Positions 45,437 to 55,399 of a stretch of DNA of 64,000 nt are shown here, in pieces (position 1 is the stretch's first letter; every line of letters starts with the position of its first letter). The stretch spans positions 777,501 to 841,500 of the forward strand of contig JBBBDQ010000915.1 in the NCBI GenBank assembly GCA_037127315.1, written 5' to 3'. Under the pieces are notes generated by a model, which was not told where the DNA came from, did not search any database, and saw only the letters and a program-made list of their open reading frames with translations. Origin of the DNA: Ascarosepion bandense (taxonomy: Eukaryota; Mollusca; Cephalopoda; Sepiida; Sepiidae). Both the position numbers and the translations under genes were made by a program.

Positions 45437-46220
45437 GTTAAAATAAATGGTGAAAATTATTTATTTTTAAAGTATAAGATAAATTTTTGCTTATTTAGAA
45501 AATTAGTTAGTGGTAGTTGGAGAAAATTTTTTAGGTGTGTCAATAATATTCAAACAAAAGTGAGAATTATGTAACTATGGAGATTTAATATTTGGTTTAT
45601 GAAAGGGGGCAGATTGGCTTGGATCTAGACATGTCACTTTTTTAATTTTGTATGGATAAGATACATAGCGGGACCTTAGATTTACAAATGCTAAAGGATT
45701 TACAATGTAATGAACAAGTGTATCTATCTGTGATTCACTTTTTCTCAAATTTTTAATTAATTTTGCCGCTTCTGTTGTCTCCCCAATACTTTCTTCCATC
45801 TATTCATTTTCTCTCATTTTCCTTTTTGTTAAACACAGGCGTCGGGTGATCGATAACTCTATCTGTCTATATTTTACTTCCTACCTAAATTTAGAGTCTA
45901 TTTCTCTCTGAACCGTTTCTCATTGGGTCTTTCCTCTTGTTTTTTCTTTCTCGCTTATTTTCCTGATCTTATTTCCTCTGTTACCTTCTCTTTCCTCTTT
46001 CTATCCCCTTTTTTGATTATTCTTTTTTGCTTTCCTACACTCTTTACCTCGTACGAAATTTTTCCCCAAAAAAAGGAAATGAGTTTTTGAAATTTTCTTT
46101 AAAAAAGCCTTCACTTAGGGGTTTGAACTTCGAGGAATTTACGTGCTAAAAAAACACCCACATACATTCACAGTAAACCGAAAGTATTTGTCATTTGAAT
46201 GTAAATCGTCTGCACAACCA
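45437..46220. other. No recognised gene; pyrimidine-rich tract
   Basis: A 74-codon minus-strand frame at 45575-45799 lies upstream, on that strand, of the hammerhead-like motif and could be untranslated or coding Penelope-like sequence, but no motif is visible. 45800-46040 is strongly pyrimidine-rich on the plus strand. Confidence 0.4.
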
Positions 46221-46226
46221 CACAAG

Positions 46227-46281
46227 CATTGCCTGATGATGAGAATTAATCTCGAAACATAGAAATCTCCATATAACAATG
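46227..46281 (+). ncRNA. Hammerhead ribozyme-like fold (copy 5)
   Basis: The core is intact: CTGATGA (46233-46239) and GAAAC (46254-46258). Stem II is a perfect 4-bp GAGA/TCTC (46241-46244 with 46250-46253) after one extra T. Helix I is a perfect 5-bp CATTG/CAATG (46227-46231 with 46277-46281). Helix III (ACAT with ATAT) has one C-A mismatch. Sequence to 46420, including GCCAGAGAACTC, matches copy 1 at 6032-6215. Confidence 0.6.
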
Positions 46282-46419
46282 AAAAACTGACATAACCGTA
46301 TAATTATATTATATTATATTAAGCTCTAGAATACTCATTATATTGAGCACTGTTCATAATAAAATAAATGCCAGAGAACTCAAGATATAAAAAAACCTCG
46401 AGTCCTCTTCACTTGGAAT

Positions 46420-46422
<3 letters not shown>

Positions 46423-46458
<36 letters not shown>
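46423..46458. repeat. (TA)n microsatellite
   Basis: A TA tract sandwiched between two oppositely oriented Penelope-like ends. Confidence 0.9.
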
Positions 46459-46461
<3 letters not shown>

Positions 46462-46545
46462 GAAATTATAACATGAATATGTTATATTATCACTATAAAC
46501 GTAGCTATTTTGTTTCGACACTTCTTATGTCTTATTAAGTAAAGA
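46459..46545 (-). mobile_element. Penelope-like terminal region, inverted relative of 42640-42780
   Basis: On the minus strand TTAATAA (46538-46532), a GACAT...AGTGTC stem and GAAAC (46516-46512) correspond to the copy 4 core. The following ACAAAATAGCTAC block is identical to that copy, but the partner strand of helix III has changed to TTTATA, so the fold is broken. Confidence 0.5.
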
Positions 46546-46549
46546 GGTT

Positions 46550-47105
46550 TATTTAAATTGAAGGTTTTTAAAAGGTTAAAAACAAGCAAAACCCCTTTAA
46601 TCAGAGAGACGTTGTTGTATAGACAGTGTAGACCAATCAGAATAAAGTAACATCTAGTTTGGAGAATATGTGAGCAGACTCAAAAATAATTTACGTGGGC
46701 ATTAGTATTAATATTTGATCAAATTGAGATCAGCATTATTAATTGACTATTACATTCACTTTATTATTATTGCGAATTTTTAAAAGTTTCTAAGTTTAAC
46801 AGTTTCTTAGGAAGTTATTCATATATTAAACGACGAAAATAAAGAACGCAAACATATAAATAAACTTACACGTCTCTACTACATATGGATAAATAGACGA
46901 GTATACACACATACCCTGGAAACAGACACATATACAGATTAATATACGCACGCTTATATACATACACAAATTTCAAAATGTTGTTTTTATCGACTTTTCA
47001 ATTTGTATTTTAAACTTTAAAGCTCGATTTAGAAACAGGCAGAACCGCCACAATATTGGATACACATAAGAGCGAATTCGTGACATGACTAGCCTTGGAT
47101 GAATG
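46550..47105. other. No recognisable feature
   Basis: About 550 AT-rich bases. Confidence 0.5.

Positions 47106-47108
<3 letters not shown>

Positions 47109-47155
<47 letters not shown>
47109..47155. repeat. (TA)n microsatellite
   Basis: About 23 TA units. Confidence 0.95.
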
Positions 47156-47158
<3 letters not shown>

Positions 47159-47159
47159 T

Positions 47160-47635
47160 TAAGGTACGATTTATTTATTGGCTAAAATCCTCAAATTCTG
47201 GAAGAGAGCGTATGTAAATTTAAAAGGGACATTGAAATCAACACCCAGCAGAGATAGTCGTTTTTACGCATGAAAACTATCTCCAAATCATGTGTGTTGT
47301 ATTTTGATTTCACTCTTTATATATGCTAATAAAACGGTCGAGAAGCAGAGCAAATTGGAATTATATCGATGTAAACAACTTGCAATAAAAATTCAGTCTT
47401 CTGTTAGCAATATAAACCCCTTTTTACACATTAATCTAGTTAGAATTTACACTAGTTCCTCTCTTCATGAATATTGTGACGCCCGTGGAGGTAAGAAAAA
47501 GAAAATAATTAGATTCCATTTGTAATACAGACCACTATTATTTATGCCTCAGAATCTGCACAAAATGAGTGTATTGTATAGGCTTTTACTACTCGAATAA
47601 AATTATTTTTCTTGTAGTCTAAAACTGCAGTATTA
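47160..47635. other. No recognised gene; 77-codon frame
   Basis: A plus-strand frame at 47292-47525 starts at ATG with a short hydrophobic segment and ends in a basic run. No family was recognised. Confidence 0.35.

Positions 47636-47636
<1 letters not shown>

Positions 47637-47686
<50 letters not shown>
47637..47686. repeat. (TA)n microsatellite
   Basis: About 25 TA units, directly at the 3' end of the minus-strand Penelope-like copy. Confidence 0.95.
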
Positions 47687-47689
<3 letters not shown>

Positions 47690-48240
47690 AGATGAAATTG
47701 CGTAGCTTAATGTCACACATTATAAAATATTGTAAAAGCGAAGCAACCGGTTTCGCTCCCGCTCTTCATGACTGTAAGGGAGATTTAAACTGGGGTTAAA
47801 ATAAAGAACTGTGTGAATAAAAATGAGAAGAAAAGTAAATATGAATACAAAGAGGTAGAAAATAATAATAGCGAGCCCCAACAAATATACACGCTGTTTG
47901 CACAGGGAAGGCTTGCGGGATTCGATATATAGAGCCTCCAGAATCTTGAGATAGAATAAAGAGTACGAGCGGAACAGAACAGAGAACTAGTCAGCACTAA
48001 AATTAGCAGCACACTTTATATTATTTAACAGGTCCTCGCAAATTGTGGAACCGTAAGTATTTGAGACAAGTTCATTCCGAGATAAGGTGTGATTCCTGAT
48101 CTTAGTGGAGACATGTTGCTTAATTCTAATGTCCAGGCGCTGAGTAGTTCTCCGTATGTAGTCGGCATAGCAACTATACTTATATTTATAAATAATAGAA
48201 TTAATTTGATCGGAAGGAAGAGCATTATATATGAAAATTG
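47690..48240 (-). pseudogene. Penelope-like GIY-YIG tail and 3' region (downstream tandem copy)
   Basis: The minus strand reads SCYADYIRRTTQRLDIRIKQ near 48180-48120, the GIY-YIG motif with Gly replaced by Arg, then NELVSNTYGSTICEDLLN near 48070-48020. It then reads ILEALYIESRKPSLCKQ (one stop near the start) at about 47945-47895, the conserved C-terminus. Untranslated sequence follows to the TA tract and contains CATGAAGAGCGGGAGCGAAAC (47769-47749). It is the same clade as 368-1757 but a separate copy. Confidence 0.75.
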
Positions 48241-48299
48241 TGTTTTTGATACAGAACCTGATTATCGCTATGAATGTGTGTAGCTGGATACAATTAAAT

Positions 48300-48575
48300 A
48301 TTTAAAAAAACGAACCAGCCGGTTTCACTCACGCTCTTCAGGCCTCACCGTGTGATAAAGAAAGGGGATAAAATAAATGTACGAATGATTGAAGAGAAAA
48401 ATGAATAATGCGATAGGGAAAAATAACTAGAGACAAATGATAGTAATTAATCACGCTTTTTACAGAGAAAGGTGTGCGAGATTTGATATACAAAGCCTCC
48501 AGCACTTTTAAATGGAATACTTAGTGAGATCGGGACACAACCGTGAACTAGTCTACTCTGGACTCATATATATAT
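48300..48575 (-). pseudogene. Penelope-like C-terminus and 3' region (upstream tandem copy)
   Basis: On the minus strand the stretch at 48510-48470 encodes the ALYIKSRTPFLCKK C-terminus of the same family. The following untranslated part carries CCTGAAGAGCGTGAGTGAAA (48338-48319), parallel to the next copy. This copy ends where the next begins, in the same orientation: a head-to-tail tandem pair. Confidence 0.7.
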
Positions 48576-48649
48576 ATATATATAGTACTTGGTGCAGTAT
48601 TCACCCGTGATCACTTGACCCAGCTTCTTCACAGAACACGCGTAGGCAC

Positions 48650-48760
48650 AGTAGAGTAATGATTAGCGGCCCGAAATAAGGATGCAGAGAGCTGAGTTCC
48701 AATTCCAGTTGGGATGATTGCATTTTTTTCGTGCACTTTTCTTGAAAATAATTTGCTATA
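48650..48760 (+). mobile_element. tRNA-derived SINE, short relic
   Basis: A-box-like TAGAGTAATGATTAGC and B-box-like GAGTTCCAATTCC (48693), then GCATTTTTTTCGTGCAC. It breaks off quickly. Confidence 0.5.
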
Positions 48761-48764
48761 GATA

Positions 48765-49088
48765 TCAGGATAGACTTGGTTATATAGTCTTAGATGGCAA
48801 ACAATCTGTGAAAGAAACTCTGAATTTACTCCAACTTGAGAGGGATTCGCTCCGGAATATTAAATTGTCTGGAAACTATTCTAAACGCACTATCCTAAAA
48901 TATATCATTGACAAACACTTGTGAATCAATATTCCCACTCAAAATCCTCATCAGTATCTAGATGGGTGACTGTATTGGAATAGCAGGTGCAGTAAGAGTG
49001 GATGGGAGGATGGTATGATAGATAACAGATTCGGAAAAAGAAATTTGAGCGATAAGTTCCGTTTTTATTCGGGTCCGTTATAATCCCT
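48765..49088. other. No recognised gene
   Basis: A 68-codon plus-strand frame at 48718-48924 overlaps the SINE tail. No motif. Confidence 0.4.
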
Positions 49089-49090
49089 TA

Positions 49091-49126
49091 TGCACCTTGC
49101 GAGTGGTATGCACCTTGCGAGTGGTA
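49091..49126. repeat. Two exact 18-bp direct repeats
   Basis: TGCACCTTGCGAGTGGTA occurs twice without a gap at the base of the hairpin described next. Confidence 0.9.
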
Positions 49127-49229
49127 TGCACATACCTCTTCTCCCCAGCTATATGTTAATTAGCTGAACTAAAATCATATAGCTGGGGAGAAGAGGTATG
49201 TGCATACCACTCGTAAGGTGCATACCACT
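49102..49229. repeat. Long inverted repeat (54-bp arms, 20-nt loop)
   Basis: The left arm 49102-49155 and right arm 49176-49229 are reverse complements with one mismatch (the G in TTGCG against A in the other arm). No coding motif or terminal transposon sequence is visible in it. Confidence 0.9.
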
Positions 49230-49234
49230 ATCTT

Positions 49235-50325
49235 TAAAAACTTCTTACAATCTAAAATTATGTTTAAAAAAATGTTAATTCTTTTTTTAAATCTGAAAAA
49301 ATACAGTTAAGCCGTAGAAAAAGAATCAATCAATTCATCCTCCAAACGTTTGCATATATTTAGTCATTCACTTACAAATAACATGACGAAGACGTGTTTT
49401 TCGATGTAGATTTTTTATCTGAATTATAACACATATCTTATATATATTTATATACAAAATGTAGTATGTGCTCATTCACCTTTCCATATATTGTGTGTTT
49501 CATATTTCTGTCCGCCTTTTATATGTATTACCTGACAACTAGAGGCAACGAATATTCAGGCTTCTATTTAAATAGCTTGCCAAATAAAGACTCTATTATA
49601 TTTTCTACTTATTCTTTTTGGACGTTGAAAGTTAATTAAAAAGATAGATTAATGAATGATAGATAAAAGGCCGATCGTTTAATTGATGTGGTAGGCTAAT
49701 CAAAGTGATAGGTTCATTAATTTCTATTTCGAAAGAATAAATCTAAAGATTGTCACGAATTACATACACGACAAAAAAGAATATCTTGGTAATTTCGACT
49801 CGGAATTAATGAGTTTGAGCGCTAATGACGCACTCTGAATAGAATTTCAGACCCCAGAAGTAGAACGTTGCGTGGAATGTTAACACGCCCAAATTTATAT
49901 CTTCTCTCGGTTCAAGTCGTAAGAGAAAATTGTAACTTCGGAAAAGAACGTCAATGAAAATCATTTTATTTTATGCTGATTTATTAAATGAAAATAGCTA
50001 AAGTTAACTTTTTCCCATGAGAAAATCGAACAAAGCTATTCTAATATTATCTGTCATGTTCTTTCAGTAAGTAAGAGCTCATAGCTCTTCAAACTTTTAT
50101 GGGCATACATACCCATCCAGATCCCGTTATGCCACACGATTTCAGGACTCTTTATGTATGTCAATGTCTGGTTTTCTCTATATTTCGTACCTACATCTTC
50201 TAGGATTATCAAATTCTTCAATGCTTCTATTCTCATTGATTCCCAAAATTAGTGTCTCGTCCAAAACCTAATCAAAATACCCTTTTTAATTCAATTTTAA
50301 TTCTATTTTCATTTAAACATATTTG
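49235..50325. other. No recognised gene
   Basis: About 1.1 kb, AT-rich. A minus-strand frame at 50054-50236 (60 codons) is unassigned and lies next to the RTE relic. Confidence 0.45.
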
Positions 50326-50329
50326 TTGC

Positions 50330-50480
50330 TTACAAGTTCAGTCTACGGTATTCTCAATATGCTTCTGTAAAATATTTTTGTCAAGTCTTAATCTGTGGGA
50401 ATATTGCCCAGGATTTATGAAGATATAGAAGAATTGATATTATATATTATTCGAACTATTTTGTCATGCATTTTAATACA
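50330..50480 (-). pseudogene. RTE-like LINE fragment
   Basis: Minus-strand frames give FFYIFINPGQYSH and ILQKHIENTVD, or in the next frame YRSILRIP-like and TELVSNK. These align with the YGSECWTI and RRMLRIPWTEH region of the RTE-like tails elsewhere in the window. Very decayed. Confidence 0.4.
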
Positions 50481-50492
50481 AAACATATTTTG

Positions 50493-50954
50493 CTAATCCA
50501 GTGCAGCTTTAGATTTCTGTAACATTTTCCAGTGACAGTTAAAAAAATACCTAGACACATGAAGCTGAAAACATTTGGCCATATTAACAAAATTGTTTAC
50601 AATAGTAATTCTTTTCTCTCCTGTTTCTTCGTAAAACGCGTGTTGTCGACATTTGCTGAGCCAATGTAAAGTATTTATACATGCATAATAATCAAAACAA
50701 GTGTCACATGAGAGAGTATCTCGAGAGAAATATGACATGCATTTCATTTCCTCTTTTGCTTGCTTTTTTGTAAAAGAAATAACAACGGGAAGTTGATTTA
50801 AGTAATTAACTGTGACAGAATTCTTCTGAGATTTGCTGACTTTGGATTTGTTTGCTACAGCCAATCGTTTCAGGTCGTTAAGAGTTATGTTAGTGGTAAA
50901 TATAGAAATAAAGAAAAATCGATGATTGAACAAATGATGGTTAAATAAAAAGAA
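50493..50954 (-). CDS. Unclassified open frame, possible exon
   Basis: About 154 codons are open on the minus strand. There is no ATG before KCMSYF, around 70 codons in, so the usual start is lacking and an exon or a chance frame are both possible. The first part, ITLNDLKRLAVANKSKVSKS, is repeated at 53640-53500 in a duplicated segment. Thirty aligned codons there show only substitutions, mostly conservative, and no frameshift. The C-terminal half has eight cysteines, including SCDTCFDYYAC. A pyrimidine-rich stretch precedes the conserved part. I recognise no family; secretion is not shown. Confidence 0.25.
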   Translation of the reverse strand, partial: FFLFNHHLFNHRFFFISIFTTNITLNDLKRLAVANKSKVSKSQKNSVTVNYLNQLPVVISFTKKQAKEEMKCMSYFSRDTLSCDTCFDYYACINTLHWLSKCRQHAFYEETGEKRITIVNNFVNMAKCFQLHVSRYFFNCHWKMLQKSKAALD

Positions 50955-51420
50955 TGATTAAAAAATGTGAGAAACATGCAGGTGAGCTAAGATATATTCG
51001 TACTGAAACTGAATTCCACTTACACACGCATATGTTTCACGTTATTATCAGGTCTTTGGTTTATAAAGATAGATTCAAAAGACGGATTCCCATCTATTGC
51101 TGGTGTGCCAGTAGTTAGTAAAACCTGCATCAGACAGGTCTGTTTTTTTTTTCAAATTAGTATAGGCGCAGGATTCATGTCTTTCATTCATGAAGGTGGA
51201 TTTAGAAAACCTCCCACATTTATTCCAGGTTTACCAATGATTAGTAAAGACCACCTTAGATAGGCTTGTTTTTTTTTAATCGGCACAGGAGAGTGATTCG
51301 TAGATCTTTTTTTAATCATTTCACCGCAAACCAATTGTAGAAAGTTACTAAAACGTTAAAGGTTATTGTGTGAAAGAAACTACAAAACATTACTTAAGGA
51401 GAATATCAGAAAGGTTTAAT
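50799..51420. repeat. Local duplication, copy A (with an internal doubled module)
   Basis: Matches 53497-53996 nearly end to end. A module of about 115 bp occurs twice in this copy (about 51066-51185 and 51193-51310) but once in copy B (about 53770-53890). Each module contains a CCCATCTATT...CCAGGTTTG-like start and a GGATTCGTAGATC-like end. Confidence 0.7.
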
Positions 51421-51424
51421 GAAA

Positions 51425-51745
51425 AAAATATGTCGACACAACATGAAGCTTTAAGTTTACAGTGCGCGCTTTTCTATTTTGGTTTGAATCTGGGAATTGA
51501 TTCAGAATGAGGAATCTCGAAGAAAAAATTGGAACCTCAAGAAAGACTGAGAGCCACTATATAAGAAGGCCTGGTTTTAAGTCATTTATTCATTTCAATT
51601 ATAACATCTCCCTTCTTCGCGCTAACAGGAACTGAATTTACATCCTCGGAAGAAATTACGATATACACACGGACATTTGTATCGATAATGTATTTAGGGT
51701 TTGCGGACATATAAACTTGACACTATGGTTGCCATTCTGATTGCA
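51425..51745. other. No recognised gene
   Basis: TATATAAGAAGG at 51558-51569 resembles a plus-strand TATA box, but no gene follows. Confidence 0.3.
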
Positions 51746-51748
51746 GTG

Positions 51749-52156
51749 TCACATTTGCCGTTGCTGATAATATGCTATCCAGAAAGTTGAATATCTGTAA
51801 CTACAAGTTCTAACGTTTCCGATTCGTAATTCAACGCCTGGACTGTCTCTTTTGCTGATAACCACCAAATTTGTTTTCTTATAGTACTCTGAACTTTTGT
51901 TGTATTCATTTACTGCTTTATTTAAATATTCAGCTCCCCTTTTTAGTATATCTATCAAAATATTCAATGAAGTGTTATTGTCGTAGAGTCGCTGTTTAGT
52001 TGAGCACCAGACTAGTGCCCTCCAAATATTGCGAATGAAAACAGGTAATGTATTTATACATGCAGTACGTGTCTTACCCTGATAAACAAGATATAGCCTC
52101 TCACTCTTCAGGTCAAACTGCAACCGATATCCTCCAACTTGAAAGCTTTGATTGCT
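51749..52156 (-). CDS. Unclassified open frame, possible exon
   Basis: 136 codons are open from just after a TAA at 52159-52157 to the stop at 51749. There is no internal ATG apart from the last codon, so it is either an exon or chance. Composition is protein-like (Lys, Asn, Tyr, Leu; RLYLVYQGKTRTACINTLPVF, then LNILIDILKRGAEYLNKAV). The phrase ACINTL also occurs in the neighbouring frame 50493-50954, where a shared 14-base block GTATTTATACATGC encodes it. No family was recognised. Confidence 0.2.
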   Translation of the reverse strand, partial: SNQSFQVGGYRLQFDLKSERLYLVYQGKTRTACINTLPVFIRNIWRALVWCSTKQRLYDNNTSLNILIDILKRGAEYLNKAVNEYNKSSEYYKKTNLVVISKRDSPGVELRIGNVRTCSYRYSTFWIAYYQQRQM

Positions 52157-52181
52157 TTATATTTTTTTACATTTGATCCAC

Positions 52182-52190
52182 CTTTTATAG
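52182..52190 (-). promoter_or_regulatory. TATA-box-like sequence
   Basis: CTATAAAAG reads on the minus strand about 30 bases upstream of the 52156 open frame. In AT-rich DNA this can be chance. Confidence 0.2.
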
Positions 52191-52254
52191 ATTATTTAAA
52201 TTTAGAAAATATTCTTAGATCAAGTAAATTTTTTGGAAAAAATAATAATTTACT

Positions 52255-52410
52255 GATACTAGTCCTACTACTTAATCCATAGCTATGGGGAGAAAAAGTA
52301 GATTCATAACTTCTGCAAGGATATTTGAACCCGAGGGAAAATAACAAGCTTAACTGGAATTGGAGCTCGGTCATCTGATTTCCAATTCACGGACACTTGG
52401 CTATTGATTC
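52255..52410 (-). mobile_element. tRNA-derived SINE relic
   Basis: On the minus strand a B-box-like GAGCTCCAATTCC, the GTTATTTTCCCTCGG-type body and the AGTTATGAATCTACTTTTTC block recall family A copies. The A box is lost. Confidence 0.45.
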
Positions 52411-52414
52411 CATG

Positions 52415-53490
52415 GAATGACCTATTCTTTCTGTCTCAGAAGCCGTCCACCTAGCGATAACGCGTCATCATTGCATTTAATGCGTATATAGCTATGCATA
52501 TGGATTCTAGTCTACCCCAACGTGCTAGATGGCCGTTGACGCTAGAGAAAGTTTCATTTACCTCCTCATATGTCCTTGTTTAATCCTGCGTATTTTTCAA
52601 CGACCTTCCTCAGCAGTAAAACAATGGTTGATGAAGGATGTTAGGTAGTACCAATGTTACACATAGAATGATCTCTCAGGCCTGTTAGGGTACCAGCTAT
52701 GCGAAAATAGTGAATCCCGAAAACAAAACAAAAACACTATGAAAGTAAAAAAATACATTTTATCTGTAGTTGTAGGCATACAATTGCGTTCAAATGATAT
52801 TTATTTGAAGTCATATTTTGCTCAAAATATTTAGATTTCAGCAATAAATAGCTCATAGAGTTTTATATGCCGCTAAACCAAGTCAAACAACCAACATAAA
52901 ATAACACTTTCCTTCCATTAATCCATATAGCTTCTTGCAACTCCTTAAAGCAATCAAATTGTATGACAAAATAATTTCAACTACAACAGAAAACACACAT
53001 ATCACCGCCTCTAGTCATCATGTCTACACAAACATGAGTATAATCTAGTCAATTGTGTGAGCAGAATAACATCTAATATTTTTATTACTTCAAAGTTTCC
53101 AGGAAAGTTAAATTTCAGCTATAAATTACCCATAAGGAGTTGATGTGTCATTAAGCAATCAATCAATCAATCAAAAGTCTACCAGTTAAGTTTGAGATGA
53201 GCGATTGTCTAGGTTATTATGATAAACGACATCCAGCCGCAAGGCCTCTGACTAGGATATTTTGAGGGGCGTGGAACCATCTTTGAATGGCTGACCTAGG
53301 CTGGTAGCACCTGTTATGGACCAAGCTAAGGGAAAATAGTGAACCCTCTAACTGGAGACAAAACACAAAAATATACAAATATATTAAAAAATTACTAGAA
53401 ATATATTTTCATTATGAAAATAAAGAAATTATAATTTATTCGAAAATAAAAATTATCATTACTAACAAAAAAACTTTGCAATTGAATGGG
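52415..53490. other. Short local repeats, no gene
   Basis: GAAAATAGTGAA with flanking blocks occurs at 52702 and 53331. A second pair (TTTCAGC.ATAAAT) lies at 52836 and 53114. They suggest further local duplication. (AATC)4 sits at 53156-53172. Confidence 0.4.
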
Positions 53491-53496
53491 TCATCG

Positions 53497-53996
53497 TAAG
53501 TAATTAACTGAGGCAGCATTCTTCTGAGAGCCGCTGACTTTTGCTTTGTTCGCTACAACCAATCTTTTCAGTTCTTTAAGAGTTATGTTAGTGATAAATA
53601 TAGAAAAAGAGGAAAAATGGATGGAGGGTTGAACAGATAATAATTAAAAAAAAGAATGAATAAAAGAAGGTGCGAAACATATATATATGATCAAAATATA
53701 TTCAGACTGAAACTGAATTACACGCTCATACGCATAAGTTTCACGTTATTATTAGGTCTTTGGTTAAGGAAGGTGAATTCAGAAAATGGCTACCCATCTA
53801 TTCCAGGTTTGTCAGTGATTAGCAAAATATGCCTCAGACACGCCTGATTTTTTCGAATTGGTACAGGAGCGGGATTCGCAGATATTTTTTGACTCATTTT
53901 ACTCCAAACCAAACGTTAAGCCTACTAAAATGCAAGAGTTTACTGTGTAAAGAACACTGAGAAACAATACTTAGGAAGAATAATAAACAATAAAGG
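53497..53996. repeat. Local duplication, copy B
   Basis: Counterpart of 50799-51420, with one copy of the 115-bp module. The minus-strand reading ITLKELKRLVVANKAKVSGS near 53600-53545 is preserved in frame. Confidence 0.7.
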
Positions 53997-54134
53997 ATTC
54001 AAGTCAAAAATAAAAAAAGATCTGAACAATCTTATCTGTAGTAATAAATAACAAAAAAAATGGACGTGCTCCTTTTAAAATGTCACAGTCTTAACAATTT
54101 GCGCTGGTATCCTTTTAGTAATTGCTAGAATAAA

Positions 54135-54525
54135 TCTTACTTTCAGCGAAATACTACTGTTATAATCTATTTATAACTTTGATTACTTAAATTTATTACA
54201 GTAATTACTGTAAAATGTTACCTTTCAGCAAAATATTACTGCTAAAATCTATTTATAACAGTAATTGCATACATTTATTACAGTAATTACAGTAATAAAG
54301 GTGACTTTCAACAGAATATTACTACTATAATGTATTTATAACAGTAATGGCATTAATTTATTACAGTAATTACTGTAATAAAACTGATTTTCAACAGAAT
54401 GTTACTACTATAATCTATTTATTACAGCAATTGCGTAAATGTGTAACAGAAATTACTTAAATTTATTACAGTAATTACAGTAATATAGCTGGCTTTCATC
54501 AGAATATTACTGTTATAATCTATAA
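54135..54525. repeat. Minisatellite, about 84-bp unit, four to five copies
   Basis: Each unit runs from a CTTTCAxCAGAATATTACT-like start through ATAATCTATTTATAACAG to TTTATTACAGTAATTAC. Every unit contains TTACAGTAATTACxGTAA. At 54357-54382 this forms a perfect 26-bp palindrome. Confidence 0.85.
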
Positions 54526-54529
54526 TCTA

Positions 54530-55315
54530 CAAACGCGTACCTTACGTACAATAGATTTTAATTGTAAACCACAGATTTGGCAACGATATTTCGCGTCGCT
54601 CAGTCCGGCATATTTCGCTGTAGTATTATTCCGTTCTCCGATATTTTATAATGCAATGTGTCTTTTGAAATCTTTTCGAAGTTTCTTCCGTTTGTACTTT
54701 GAAAAATGCACGCGCGTGCCAAAAAGAAACAAAAGGAATGTAATTTTGCTTCAGGTATCATATTCCAAAAATGCATTTATTTTGTAGCTCTCTGAACTTA
54801 AATTTCGGATTATTTTTCTAAAAACAAAATAAATATGTCAAATGCAGATGTAAATTCCATTCTGATATTCTGAACATTACTCTGGAGTACTCTTTATATC
54901 TTTTTTTATATTTCGTGCTTTTCTGTTGGTAATACCTTGAGGACTTCTCTGCATAATGCGTGTGTTATCATCCGACATTTGTTGAAATCAAAATTTAAAA
55001 CTAAAATATGTTTTTGCTTCATCAAACTCATCTCTGGTAAAAACTGATATAGCGCAGTGGATTCCAAATAAAAGCAAGAACCGGTCGTTATGGATATCAG
55101 CTTAACTTTACTTATCTACTAAGATTTGATTGCAACAAGTTCAAGTTTGTTGAGCATGAGATGTGTATTGTAATAATTCTCTGAAAGATTTATCTGCTTT
55201 AGTAATTTTTAATTGAATATGCAAGTCTTGCAACGATTCACGACACAGAAAGCGAAATCTGATAGCTGGGCTCGAATACTTTTTCACACGAATACACTTG
55301 GCAAATGTACGAATC
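54530..55315. other. No recognisable feature
   Basis: About 800 unassigned bases. Confidence 0.5.
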
Positions 55316-55321
55316 CCCCTC

Positions 55322-55331
55322 TCTCCCCCCC

Positions 55332-55389
<58 letters not shown>

Positions 55390-55392
55390 TCT
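55322..55392. repeat. (CT)n microsatellite
   Basis: An interrupted CT tract. On the other strand it gives a spurious Arg-Glu-rich frame. Confidence 0.95.
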
Positions 55393-55399
55393 CCCCAAC

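Noticed and set aside
55141..55398. Arg-Glu-rich minus-strand frame resembling a charged low-complexity protein
   Set aside because: It is the reverse strand of the CT microsatellite.
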